This document shows, in pieces, positions 26,162-34,092 of a DNA stretch of 41,511 bases; positions within the stretch are counted from its first letter, which is position 1, and each line of letters starts with the position of its first letter. Made by a program: the position numbers and the translations under genes. The notes below the pieces were generated by a model. The model had not been told where the DNA came from and did no database searches. It was given only the letters and a program-made list of their open reading frames with translations. This DNA comes from an uncultured Saprospiraceae bacterium (GTDB lineage Bacteria > Bacteroidota > Bacteroidia > Chitinophagales > Saprospiraceae). Location of the stretch: assembly GCA_937872385.1 (NCBI GenBank), contig CALMSO010000015.1, forward strand, positions 1 to 41,511. The letters run 5' to 3'.

Positions 26162-29100
26162 CTACTCTCCCGCCAAAAACAGTAGTTCCAGCACGGCTTG
26201 ATTATAATCATGGACGAGTTCGAGGTAGTCCAATTCATTGCGCAAAGCCACTTCAAGGCTCTGCACATAGCGGAAATAATCAATTTCGCCGTTGCGCCAT
26301 TGCAGCGTGGCTAACTCGCGCAGGGTTTGGGCCTGTGCATTGAGGGCTGCGCCATTGGTATCCAATTGTTCGCGTAGCAGTTGTACTTGTTGTGCAGCCA
26401 AAGCCCGTTGTTGCTGCCATTGCTGGTCAGCGAAAGCCAAGTCGTTGCGCGTGATGATTGCTTGCAAGCGCTGCTGCTCGATGCGCGCACGTTGTGGTTT
26501 GTTGAAAATGGGTAGCGACACGCCGCCCACCACGCCCTGCAAAGGAAAGAGCGGCCGCAGGCTCAACACAAAATAACCAAAAGACCACTCCGGGGCGAGT
26601 TGTTTTTCCTGCAAAACGGTTTCCGCCTCGGCTATGCGGATGCGCTGCTGCCAGGGTGCCATAAGCGTAGGGTGCAATCGAGGTGCCACCGGTAGCGATA
26701 TCGCCACGAAAACATCAGCCGGCGGCTCATAAGTACCGGTAAGGAAGGCTGCCTGTTGCAAACGGGTATAAGCTTGCTGTACCTCAACGGCAGCGGCTGT
26801 AAAGGCTTTGCTCACAGCAAGTAATTGATTGTCAATCAGTACTTTATCGAGGTGATTGATTTCGCCGGCTTCCAATTGCAGGGTCGCGCGCTCGGTGGTG
26901 TTGCGGTAGAGTTCGAGCTGTTGTTGCAAGCGTTGTTGGCGCTCAGATTGATACACCCAAGCGTACCATTGTTGTTGTACTTGCCGTTGGATTTGCCGTT
27001 GCAGCAGCGCCCGCTCGCTTTCGTTGAGGCTGACCTCGGCGCGGGCCACTTCGCGGCGCTGTTTATCGGCGGCCACATTGCCCAGACTTTGTGTGGTGCC
27101 AAAGTAAAAATCTACGAGCGTGCCGTCCACTTGTCCGATGCTCAGATTGAGGTCTGTTTTAGGAATCTGACGCGCGCCGGCGATGCTTAGTCTTGCTGTT
27201 TCTATTTGTAAATCAGCATTTTGCAAGGCTGGGTGCTGGCGCAAGGCGTGCTGAATGGCTGAATCGAGCGGTAGCGGTTGCTGTGCGTAAGATGGTGCGG
27301 TACCAATGAGCAACAATAGCCCAGCGGTTCCTGCCACAAGGGTTTGTTGTGAGCGCCGCCGATTGATGAGCCAGTACAGCACCGGTAGCAGCAGTAGGGT
27401 GAGCAAAGTGGATGTAATCAAACCGCCAATCACTACGGTAGCCAAAGGTTTTTGCACTTCTGCGCCGTTGGTCGTGGACAGCGCCATGGGCAGGAAACCC
27501 AGCGCATCGGTAATGGCTGTGATGAGCACCGGCCGCAGCCGCGATACGGCACCGCGTTGTATAGCTTCTTGTAAATCAGCTTTTTGTACCATAAACAAAT
27601 CATTAATAGCACTCACCATTACAATGCCGTTGAGCACCGCTACACCAAAAAGTGCAATAAAACCAATGCCCGCCGAAATACTGAAAGGCATATCGCGTAG
27701 CCAGAGCGCGAACACCCCGCCGATGGCAGCTAATGGCACCGCCGTGAAAATCAGCAGGGCATAGCGCAACTGCCCGAAGGCAAAGTACAACAGCACAAAA
27801 ATGAGCAGCAGGGCCGCTGGCACCGCTATGTACAAACGACCTTTAGCTTGTTGCAAATTTTCAAACTGTCCGCCATATTCAATGCTGTAGCCGGGCGGCA
27901 TTCGCAGTTGCGCATTGAGCGCGGTTTCTACGTCGGCGACGAGGCTCGCGATGTCGCGGTTGCGCACATTAATGCCCACATTGATGCGGCGGCGCGCTTT
28001 CTCGCGTGAGATTTGCATGGGGCCTTCGGCGTAGTTTACGGTGGCTACTTCGCTCAGCGGAATGGTTTGTCCATTATCAAGATGAATGAATAACCTATTC
28101 AAATCCAGTTCGTTACGCGCTTTTTCGTGCAAACGAATGACAAGATCGAACTTACGCTCATTTTCAAAAACCACTCCGGCCGTTTCGCCAGCGTAAGCCG
28201 TGCGGATGAGGGTGTTGAGGTCTTCAATATTCAGCCCGTATTCGGCAATTTTTGCGCGATTGAATTGCACCATCCATTGCGGCAAGCCCTCGGTTTGTTC
28301 CACTTTCACGTCGCCGGCGCCGGGTATCCGCTCAATAATGGCCGCCGCACGGTCGGCTAAGCGCTTGAGTTCTTCTAAGTCTTCCCCGAAGATTTTCACG
28401 GCAATATCGGTTTTAGCACCGGTCATTAATTCATTGAATCTCAGTTGTATAGGTTGCGTAAATTCAAACGAGGCACCTACGATTACATCTAATGCGTCTT
28501 TCATTTTATCCGCCAATTCCTCGCGGTTATCGGCATTAGTCCATTCGGATTTTTCTTTCAGAATAATCATAATGTCGGCGTCTTCAATTGCCATCGGGTC
28601 GGTAGGAATTTCGGCTGTACCAATTTTAGAAACTACATGCTGCACTTCCGGGAAGCTATCGAGTAGAATGCGCTCGGCCTTAGTGGCGGTGGCAATACTT
28701 TCGCTGAGCGAACTGCCTGGCGGAATGGCCATTTGCATAGCGAGGTCGCCTTCTTCGAGGGTGGGAATAAATTCTGCGCCTAAAGTCCTGAAAATCAATA
28801 ATGCAGATAATAAAAGCGCCACAGCCAGCCCAACCATCAAGTAGGGCAGACGCAAGGCAAAGCGCAGCGCCGGGCGGTACAAGTTTTGTAAAAATGCTAT
28901 AATGCGATCGGCAAAGGTGCGCCGCGCGTGGACGTGCAGGGGCATCACGAGTGCCGTCATCATGGGTACGTAGGTAAGCGAAAGCAGCAGCGCACCCAGC
29001 ATAACAAAACTGAAAGACATAGCCATCGGGCGAAACATTTTGCCTTCGATGTCGGTGAGCAACATGATGGGAATGAAGACAATCAGGATGATGAACACCC

Positions 29101-30451
29101 CGAAAACAGCGGCGCGAAACAATTTGGCGGAAGCCTCAATAACCAAACCGTCCATTTGCTGCCGGCTGAGCGTGCGCCCCACGTACAAGGCAAACATGGT
29201 GTGCAGCACGCCTTCCACAATGATGACTGCGCCGTCCACCACGATGCCAAAGTCAATGGCACCCAGTGACATCAGATTGGCGCTGAGGCCAAAAATGCGC
29301 ATCAAAATCAACCCAAACAGCATGGATAAAGGGATGACGGACGCTACGACCAAGCCTGCGCGCAGATTGCCGAGTAGCAATACCAGCACCATGATGACGA
29401 TGACTCCGCCTTCCAGCAAGTTGTTTTGTACGGTGCGAATGGTCTTACCCACCAGCTCGGCGCGGTCGAGATAAGCATATAACTCCACCCCTTCGGGCAG
29501 TGATTTTTGCACTTGGGCAATGCGGCTGCGCACATTGGCGATGGCTTCCGAAGAATTGGCACCTTTGAGCATCAGCGTGATGCCGCCTACCACCTCGCCT
29601 TTGCCGTCCATGGTCATGGCACCGAAGCGTTTGGGTGCACCAAATTGTACCTGGGCTACGTTTTTTACTAAAACGGGCACGCCGCCGCGATTCGCTATTA
29701 CAATATTTTCAATGTCGGCAATATTTTTGACAATGCCTTCCGTGCGGATGTAATAAGCCCGCGGCGCTTTTTCAATATAACTTCCACCGGTGTTTTGGTT
29801 ATTTTTATTTAGTGCAGTAAATATTTCGGCGATAGAAATATCATAACTTTGTAATAAAACCGGATCAAGCGCTACTTCATATTGCTTCAGATAGCCGCCA
29901 AAGCTACTAATTTCGATGATGCCGGGCGTGCCCGCAAGTTGGCGTTTCACAATCCAATCCTGAATAGTGCGCAATTCCATAGCATCATAACGATCTTCGT
30001 AGCCCGGCTGCACCCGCAGCACGTATTGATAAATCTCGCCGAGGCCAGTAGTGATCGGCATGAGTTCTGGCTTGCCCAATCCAGGCGGTATCTCGTCCGT
30101 AGCGAGGTCAATTTGTTCTTTCACGTACTGCCGCGCGTGCAGCACGGACACTTTTTCTTTGAAAACAATAGTGACCACCGACAGCCCGAAGCGCGAAATA
30201 GAGCGGATTTCCAGCACATCGGGGATGTTGGCCACCGCTATTTCCACTGGGTAGGTGATGAATTGCTCGACTTCCTGCGCCGCCAGCGAAGGTGCTATCG
30301 TGACCACTTGCACCTGATTGTTGGTGATGTCGGGCACGGCATCTATGGGCAATTGCCGCAAGGCGAAGATACCGCCCCCAATCAGCCCGACGACCAATAG
30401 CGCAATAATGAGTTTGTTCTTTACAGAAAACTCGATAATAGATGTAATCAT
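26162..30451 (-). CDS. CzcA-type heavy-metal RND pump fused to a TolC-like outer-membrane channel
   Basis: 1429 residues, about 400 more than a plain CzcA. Residues 1 to about 1030 are a full RND pump: 12 membrane helices and two large periplasmic loops, with the heavy-metal-family proton relay DFGIVVDGAVIIVE in helix 4 (Asp400, Asp406, Glu413, matching the pattern of CzcA). Residues from about 1057 to the end form an outer-membrane efflux protein, with SAIQHALRQHPALQNADLQ and long coiled-coil segments rich in Gln/Leu. The joint contains RRRSQQTLVAGTAGLLLL and IGTAPSYA followed by Q1057, which looks like an internal signal peptide with a cleavage site after Ala1056. Such CzcA-TolC fusions are common in Bacteroidota. 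It works with the CzcB adaptor downstream. The ATG at 30451 gives the usual start, MITSIIEFSVKNKLI. Confidence 0.93.
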   Translation of the reverse strand: MITSIIEFSVKNKLIIALLVVGLIGGGIFALRQLPIDAVPDITNNQVQVVTIAPSLAAQEVEQFITYPVEIAVANIPDVLEIRSISRFGLSVVTIVFKEKVSVLHARQYVKEQIDLATDEIPPGLGKPELMPITTGLGEIYQYVLRVQPGYEDRYDAMELRTIQDWIVKRQLAGTPGIIEISSFGGYLKQYEVALDPVLLQSYDISIAEIFTALNKNNQNTGGSYIEKAPRAYYIRTEGIVKNIADIENIVIANRGGVPVLVKNVAQVQFGAPKRFGAMTMDGKGEVVGGITLMLKGANSSEAIANVRSRIAQVQKSLPEGVELYAYLDRAELVGKTIRTVQNNLLEGGVIVIMVLVLLLGNLRAGLVVASVIPLSMLFGLILMRIFGLSANLMSLGAIDFGIVVDGAVIIVEGVLHTMFALYVGRTLSRQQMDGLVIEASAKLFRAAVFGVFIILIVFIPIMLLTDIEGKMFRPMAMSFSFVMLGALLLSLTYVPMMTALVMPLHVHARRTFADRIIAFLQNLYRPALRFALRLPYLMVGLAVALLLSALLIFRTLGAEFIPTLEEGDLAMQMAIPPGSSLSESIATATKAERILLDSFPEVQHVVSKIGTAEIPTDPMAIEDADIMIILKEKSEWTNADNREELADKMKDALDVIVGASFEFTQPIQLRFNELMTGAKTDIAVKIFGEDLEELKRLADRAAAIIERIPGAGDVKVEQTEGLPQWMVQFNRAKIAEYGLNIEDLNTLIRTAYAGETAGVVFENERKFDLVIRLHEKARNELDLNRLFIHLDNGQTIPLSEVATVNYAEGPMQISREKARRRINVGINVRNRDIASLVADVETALNAQLRMPPGYSIEYGGQFENLQQAKGRLYIAVPAALLLIFVLLYFAFGQLRYALLIFTAVPLAAIGGVFALWLRDMPFSISAGIGFIALFGVAVLNGIVMVSAINDLFMVQKADLQEAIQRGAVSRLRPVLITAITDALGFLPMALSTTNGAEVQKPLATVVIGGLITSTLLTLLLLPVLYWLINRRRSQQTLVAGTAGLLLLIGTAPSYAQQPLPLDSAIQHALRQHPALQNADLQIETARLSIAGARQIPKTDLNLSIGQVDGTLVDFYFGTTQSLGNVAADKQRREVARAEVSLNESERALLQRQIQRQVQQQWYAWVYQSERQQRLQQQLELYRNTTERATLQLEAGEINHLDKVLIDNQLLAVSKAFTAAAVEVQQAYTRLQQAAFLTGTYEPPADVFVAISLPVAPRLHPTLMAPWQQRIRIAEAETVLQEKQLAPEWSFGYFVLSLRPLFPLQGVVGGVSLPIFNKPQRARIEQQRLQAIITRNDLAFADQQWQQQRALAAQQVQLLREQLDTNGAALNAQAQTLRELATLQWRNGEIDYFRYVQSLEVALRNELDYLELVHDYNQAVLELLFLAGE

Positions 30452-30609
30452 TGCAAAATGTAATGTTTGATTAGGCTGATATCATAACTTTGCTATACAT
30501 TTCGTATTGGGTAAAGTTATAATGGTTGAAAATTACAATTTCGCCGATTTGCTTTTACACTTACAGCATAAAATTGTAATAACAGGTAAATAAATTAAGA
30601 AAAGTTACA

Positions 30610-31005
30610 TCATGTGGCGAGCGGCGGCCGGAAAATACCATTCGGAAAGCCAGTAGGCATATATAATAAATCTGGCACGAATAAGGTATAATGTTGTAAT
30701 AGCAATAGCGGTTGCAATAGGGGCGCAACTTGTGGCGCTACGGCTGCGAAAAAACTACTGATAGATTGTAACGGCAGTTGGTTATGCTCTTGCGGGTGGT
30801 TTTGTGGATGCTGGTCGGGCTGGAAAAAATGCGTTTCTGCGAATTGCCAGAAAGTAGTTGTACGGCCAGCGGCGGCTTCCTCCTGCTGGTGCTGCTGAAA
30901 ATGTTGGAAAGCATAGATTACCTTCGGCAGTTGGCTAAAATCGGCGTGTGGGAAGCAGCTTCCTAAGGTCATATAAAACGCCAGTATTATTGCCGTTGCT
31001 TTCAT
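30610..31005 (-). CDS. Small His/Gln-rich secreted or lipid-anchored protein beside the metal pump
   Basis: 131 residues from the ATG at 31005, chosen because it gives a signal peptide (MKATAIILAFYMTLGSC, with the Cys as possible lipidation site). The upstream in-frame extension would overlap hepT and spoil the signal. The mature part has many His and Gln residues (FQHFQQHQQEE, HFFQPDQHPQNHPQEHNQLPL) and a hydrophobic C-terminal third. Similar short His-rich proteins precede CzcA-type pumps in Bacteroidota, so a metal-binding periplasmic accessory is likely; this rests on context and composition only. It lies 158 bases upstream of the CzcA fusion gene on the same strand. Confidence 0.65.
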   Translation of the reverse strand: MKATAIILAFYMTLGSCFPHADFSQLPKVIYAFQHFQQHQQEEAAAGRTTTFWQFAETHFFQPDQHPQNHPQEHNQLPLQSISSFFAAVAPQVAPLLQPLLLLQHYTLFVPDLLYMPTGFPNGIFRPPLAT

Positions 31006-31010
31006 GGATG

Positions 31011-31018
31011 CAAAGATA
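31011..31018 (-). promoter_or_regulatory. Putative -7 element immediately before the His-rich gene
   Basis: TATCTTTG on the minus strand (31018-31011) fits TAnnTTTG, and only five bases separate it from the ATG at 31005. If functional the message would be leaderless. It lies just beyond, or in, the last codons of hepT. Confidence 0.45.
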
Positions 31019-31039
31019 AGGAATTTTGGGCAGAAGTAG

Positions 31040-31390
31040 TCAGGTCTCGTCGAAAGCTTCTGCAATTTGCTTCACCTGCTGATGTAGTAAGGGAAGGTGG
31101 GTTTGAATGATACTCCAAACAATAAAATAGTCAACACCGAAATAATCGTGAATCAACTTATGCCGAAACCCAATCATGCCAGACCAATCAACGTTTGGAT
31201 ATTTTTCCGTGAATGTTTTTGGTAATTTATTAGCCGCCTCACCAATCACTTCAAAGTTACGAACAACCGCATCTTGCGTTTTACGATCTTTATTAAAAGA
31301 TGTAAAATCCAAGCCCATCGTATAACGCTGGACATATTCAATCGCTTCCAAAATATCCTCGAGTAGAAGTCGTTCTGAGCGTTTAGACAT
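31040..31390 (-). CDS. hepT: HepT-family toxin (HEPN ribonuclease, DUF86)
   Basis: 116 residues, all helical. The catalytic HEPN motif RX4HXY is present: Arg76, His81 and Tyr83 in GFRHKLIHDYF. It also has the DUF86 markers LEDILEAIEYVQRY at the start and FEVIGEAANKLP in the middle. HepT is an RNA-cleaving toxin held inactive when its partner MntA attaches AMP to the motif tyrosine (as shown for the Shewanella/Aphanizomenon pairs). Its ATG overlaps the end of the mntA gene by 8 bases, so the two are translationally coupled. Confidence 0.9.
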   Translation of the reverse strand: MSKRSERLLLEDILEAIEYVQRYTMGLDFTSFNKDRKTQDAVVRNFEVIGEAANKLPKTFTEKYPNVDWSGMIGFRHKLIHDYFGVDYFIVWSIIQTHLPLLHQQVKQIAEAFDET

Positions 31391-31673
31391 ATATTAGGTC
31401 TGATTGAATGGCTTGAAAATACTTATCTTTGATGCCATTACGAGATACTAAGTCCACCTTGCGTTGCAAAAAAGCTTCTAAATCGTATGCCAAATGAATA
31501 AACTCCATACCTACCGGTGCACTGAATTCTACCAAAATATCCACATCACTCGCCTCTGTTGCTTCATCCCGGCTCACTGAGCCAAAAATGGCCAGCGCCT
31601 TCAGCGGATACTTCTCCAGCAGGGCAGGCTTTATTTTCTGTAATTGTTCAATCGTATCGGTAAGTACGGTCAT
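31383..31673 (-). CDS. mntA: MntA-type antitoxin, minimal nucleotidyltransferase
   Basis: 96 residues. The nucleotidyltransferase motif GSX10DXD is complete: Gly31-Ser32, then Asp43 and Asp45 in the segment from FGSVSRDEATEASDVDILV. This is the MntA/HepT antitoxin family, which AMPylates the HepT tyrosine. The frame is open further upstream, but the ATG at 31673 gives the standard family length and start (MTVLTDTIEQLQ). It precedes hepT with an 8-base overlap (31383-31390). The pair sits between the metal-efflux cluster and the peroxiredoxin gene. Confidence 0.88.
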   Translation of the reverse strand: MTVLTDTIEQLQKIKPALLEKYPLKALAIFGSVSRDEATEASDVDILVEFSAPVGMEFIHLAYDLEAFLQRKVDLVSRNGIKDKYFQAIQSDLIYV

Positions 31674-31773
31674 TTGCTTTTTATTTTCAAAAACGACTTT
31701 TTTACAAAAAGAGTTCAATATTATCACTTTTATGCGAAGCATAGTCACTACCTAATTATAGCCTGTTTCAGCA

Positions 31774-31807
31774 AATAAAAGAAGCGGCTTCATAGCAAAG
31801 CCGCCTC
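31774..31807 (-). terminator. Intrinsic terminator of the peroxiredoxin gene
   Basis: On the minus strand a 10-bp stem (GAGGCGGCTT with AAGCCGCTTC, one G-U pair) at 31807-31781 with a 7-base loop is followed by TTTTATTT. It begins 22 bases after the stop codon at 31830. Confidence 0.85.
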
Positions 31808-31829
31808 TTCCGAAGTGTGCGTTGGCATT

Positions 31830-32486
31830 CTAATTCAAATCCTTCTTCGATAGATAAAAATCAATCATTTCGTACTCGGTGGAAGCAAGGCGCTCATTCA
31901 TTTCTGCCAGTGTTTTGGGTGGCGGCACAATGGCCTTGTCGCCAGGTTTCCAGTTGAGCGGCAGGGCTACCTTTTGCTCATCCGAGGTTTGTAGGGCTAC
32001 TAATGCCCGCTGAATTTCTTCCATATTCCGACCGATATTGAGCGGATAGTACATCATCAGGCGAATTTCGCCCTTGGGGTCAATGAAAAATACCGCCCGC
32101 ACAGCTGCAGTAGTGCTTTCGCCGGGGTGCAACATGCCGTATAATTGCGACACTTTCATGTCGAGGTCGGCGATGATTGGAAAATCAAAATACACACCGG
32201 TTTTCTCGCGCACATTATTCACCCAGCCGAGGTGCGCGTGCACACTGTCAATGCTAAGACCCAGCAGTTTGGTATTGCGCTCGTCAAACCAAGTTTTTTC
32301 TAACGCAAAGCCCGACATTTCGGTGGTGCACACCGGTGTGAAGTCGGCCGGATGTGAAAACAATACGACCCAGCTTCCTTTGTTATATTCTGAAAAAACC
32401 ATCGGGCCGGTAGTGGTAATCGTTTGAAAATCAGGCGCTTTATCGCCAATGCGTGGCATCGGTTGCGCCGTTGTTATCTGATCCAT
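31830..32486 (-). CDS. 1-Cys peroxiredoxin, Prx6 type
   Basis: 218 residues. The peroxidatic Cys53 sits in HPADFTPVCTTE, the Prx6/AhpC-TSA active-site motif (PxxxTxxC). It is the only cysteine in the protein, so it must use an external thiol to recycle. The longer C-terminus with NWKPGDKAIVPPP is typical of the Prx6 subfamily. It reduces hydrogen peroxide and organic peroxides in the cytoplasm. The ATG at 32486 follows a promoter-like element by 42 bases. A terminator follows the gene. Confidence 0.93.
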   Translation of the reverse strand: MDQITTAQPMPRIGDKAPDFQTITTTGPMVFSEYNKGSWVVLFSHPADFTPVCTTEMSGFALEKTWFDERNTKLLGLSIDSVHAHLGWVNNVREKTGVYFDFPIIADLDMKVSQLYGMLHPGESTTAAVRAVFFIDPKGEIRLMMYYPLNIGRNMEEIQRALVALQTSDEQKVALPLNWKPGDKAIVPPPKTLAEMNERLASTEYEMIDFYLSKKDLN

Positions 32487-32528
32487 TTAGTACAATTTTT
32501 ATAACGTGAAACATTTATTTTCCAAACA

Positions 32529-32536
32529 CAAAGGTA
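32529..32536 (-). promoter_or_regulatory. Putative -7 promoter element of the peroxiredoxin gene
   Basis: TACCTTTG on the minus strand (32536-32529) fits TAnnTTTG, 42 bases upstream of the ATG at 32486. I see no good -33 box at normal spacing. Confidence 0.4.
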
Positions 32537-32733
32537 AGGGCAGCGGATGGGCACTTTCCGTAACGCAGGTCACAATAGGCGGTGCCTTTTGTCAATTTAT
32601 ATAGGAGATGCTACATCATTGTCCGAATAGAACGGTAAATATCGCCGAAACTTCGACACAATCACCCGAAACGTCTATTCCATTTCATTTTTATCACTAA
32701 ATGAATGCATTTTTGTGAGGACAATACATTATA

Positions 32734-32800
32734 GGGTGTATGGGAGAATAGGTTGAATAGGGGGTATATGGTTTATGGTTTAGAAGGGTTTAGAGGGGGG
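32734..32800. repeat. Degenerate 7/8-bp periodic tract
   Basis: Less regular than its neighbour but with the same period: GGGTGTAT, GGGAGAAT, then GGTTTAT, GGTTTAG and GGGTTTAG, leading directly into the 7-bp array at 32801. Confidence 0.5.
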
Positions 32801-32870
32801 CGAACCGCAAACAGCAAACAGCAAACAGCGAACCGCGAATAGCAAACCGCGAACAGCAAACCGCAAACAG
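32801..32870. repeat. 7-bp tandem array, ten units (CAAACAG/CGAACCG type)
   Basis: Ten units in strict 7-base register: CGAACCG, CAAACAG three times, CGAACCG, CGAATAG, CAAACCG, CGAACAG, CAAACCG and CAAACAG. The consensus is CRAAYMG. This is the longest array of the window and the reverse complement of the consensus at 24706-24754. Confidence 0.92.
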
Positions 32871-32885
32871 TGTCCCGTCCTAAAG

Positions 32886-32921
32886 TCTGGCATCTCAAAA
32901 TCTGGCATCTGGCATCTAATT
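32886..32921. repeat. Short 7-bp repeats (TCTGGCA type)
   Basis: TCTGGCA at 32886, then an 8-base spacer step, then two adjacent TCTGGCA copies at 32901 and 32908, followed by TCTAATT. It lies 15 bases after the ten-unit array. Confidence 0.65.
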
Positions 32922-33022
32922 TTTATCGTCTATTATCTAAAACCTATCCATTGATTTACAAGCTTTTTTGTTTACAATAATTATGCCCGAGTACTCATTT
33001 TATTTAAATCAGATCGAAAGCA

Positions 33023-34057
33023 TTGACCGCAAATAGTAAAAATCGCATCTTTGCCAATACGGCCTTACACTTGTTAGTGTGGGGTATTCTTTTTGGTTTT
33101 CCTTTCCTGTTTTCGCCGGGCGAGGCACCGCGCCATCCGGCGTATCTCAAGACGGTGCTGCCGCTGTTTTTTACGGCGTTCGTTTTTTATGTCAATTATT
33201 TTATATTAGTTGACAAGGTTTTATTTAGTAATAAAATCCTGTTGTTTATTTTTATTAATTTAGTGCTTATTATATTATGCATCTGGGGGCAAGACTGGAT
33301 ACGCGAGCTGCTGCCCGGGCGGGGTGCTTCGCGGGGCGGACGAAGCGGAGGCTCTTGGCGCAGTTATTTTTTGTTTCGTACTGCATTTTCGCTGGTACTG
33401 ACGGTGGGCGTGAGCATTGCTATGAGCACCCTGCGGCACTGGCGGCGGTTAGAGTCGGAGCGCAAAATTCGAGAAACCGAGCAACTCCGGTCCACGCTGA
33501 CGCATTTGCAATATCAAATTCAACCGCATTTCTTTTTTAATTCGCTAAATAATATTTACTCCCTCGTGGATATTTCGCCCGATAAAGCAAAAGACGCCAT
33601 TCACCGGCTGAGTAAATTAATGCGTTATACCCTCCATGATGCCAATACCGACCGGGTGCCTTTAGCACAGGAAATTACTTTTTTACAAAATTACATAGAC
33701 CTGATGCGCCTGCGCCTAACCGACAAGGTGCGCGTGCACTACGACTTCCCGAAAGAAACGAGCGGGGTGCAAATAGCGCCGCTGCTGTTTATACCCTTAG
33801 TGGAAAACAGCTTCAAGCACGGCGTTAGCGCGCAGCAATCTTCTTTTATTAAGCTGGAAATGCACATGGAAGATGCACAATTATTTTTTACGGTAATGAA
33901 TACCAACTTTCCGAAAGACGAGCGCGACCGGGGCGGCTCCGGCATCGGGCTGGAAAATCTGCAAAAGCGCCTGCAATTGCTCTATCCGGGGCAGCATCGT
34001 TTTGTGCAAACGGAAGATAATGGCGTATTTAAAACCGTATTGAGTATTCGGGTGTGA
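33023..34057 (+). CDS. LytS-type sensor histidine kinase
   Basis: 344 residues. Four membrane helices (about 14-32, 45-64, 70-88 and 117-136) without a periplasmic sensor domain, then a HisKA-internal (LytS-type) kinase region. The phospho-acceptor His169 is in QIQPHFFFNSLNN; the N-box is LVENSFKHG (Asn262) and the G-box SGIGLENLQKRL. There is no ATG near the start; an in-frame stop lies at 33005-33007, and the best start is TTG at 33023, just before the first membrane helix. The LytTR response regulator gene follows directly, so this is a two-component pair. The trigger is unknown. Confidence 0.86.
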   Translation: MTANSKNRIFANTALHLLVWGILFGFPFLFSPGEAPRHPAYLKTVLPLFFTAFVFYVNYFILVDKVLFSNKILLFIFINLVLIILCIWGQDWIRELLPGRGASRGGRSGGSWRSYFLFRTAFSLVLTVGVSIAMSTLRHWRRLESERKIRETEQLRSTLTHLQYQIQPHFFFNSLNNIYSLVDISPDKAKDAIHRLSKLMRYTLHDANTDRVPLAQEITFLQNYIDLMRLRLTDKVRVHYDFPKETSGVQIAPLLFIPLVENSFKHGVSAQQSSFIKLEMHMEDAQLFFTVMNTNFPKDERDRGGSGIGLENLQKRLQLLYPGQHRFVQTEDNGVFKTVLSIRV

Positions 34058-34077
34058 TGGGTAATGGGTCATGGGTA
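34057..34077. repeat. Three 7-bp units (ATGGGTA) across the kinase stop codon
   Basis: ATGGGTA, ATGGGTC and ATGGGTA in register. The first base is the last base of the kinase stop codon TGA (34055-34057). The array is 21 bases, a multiple of three, so an upstream ATG in it (34057) is in frame with the regulator gene. Confidence 0.8.
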
Positions 34078-34092
34078 AATAAAATATGTTAT

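Larger units (their letters stand above)
32487..33022. other. Gene-free spacer between divergent genes, repeat-rich
   Basis: 536 bases between the peroxiredoxin and histidine-kinase genes. It holds the peroxiredoxin promoter at one end, then an extended tract of short-period repeats from 32734 to 32921, and an A/T-rich segment upstream of the kinase. No protein or RNA gene is recognisable. Confidence 0.6.

Noticed and set aside
32801..32870. CRISPR array
   Set aside because: Units are 7 bases with no spacers between them; no cas genes are present in the window.
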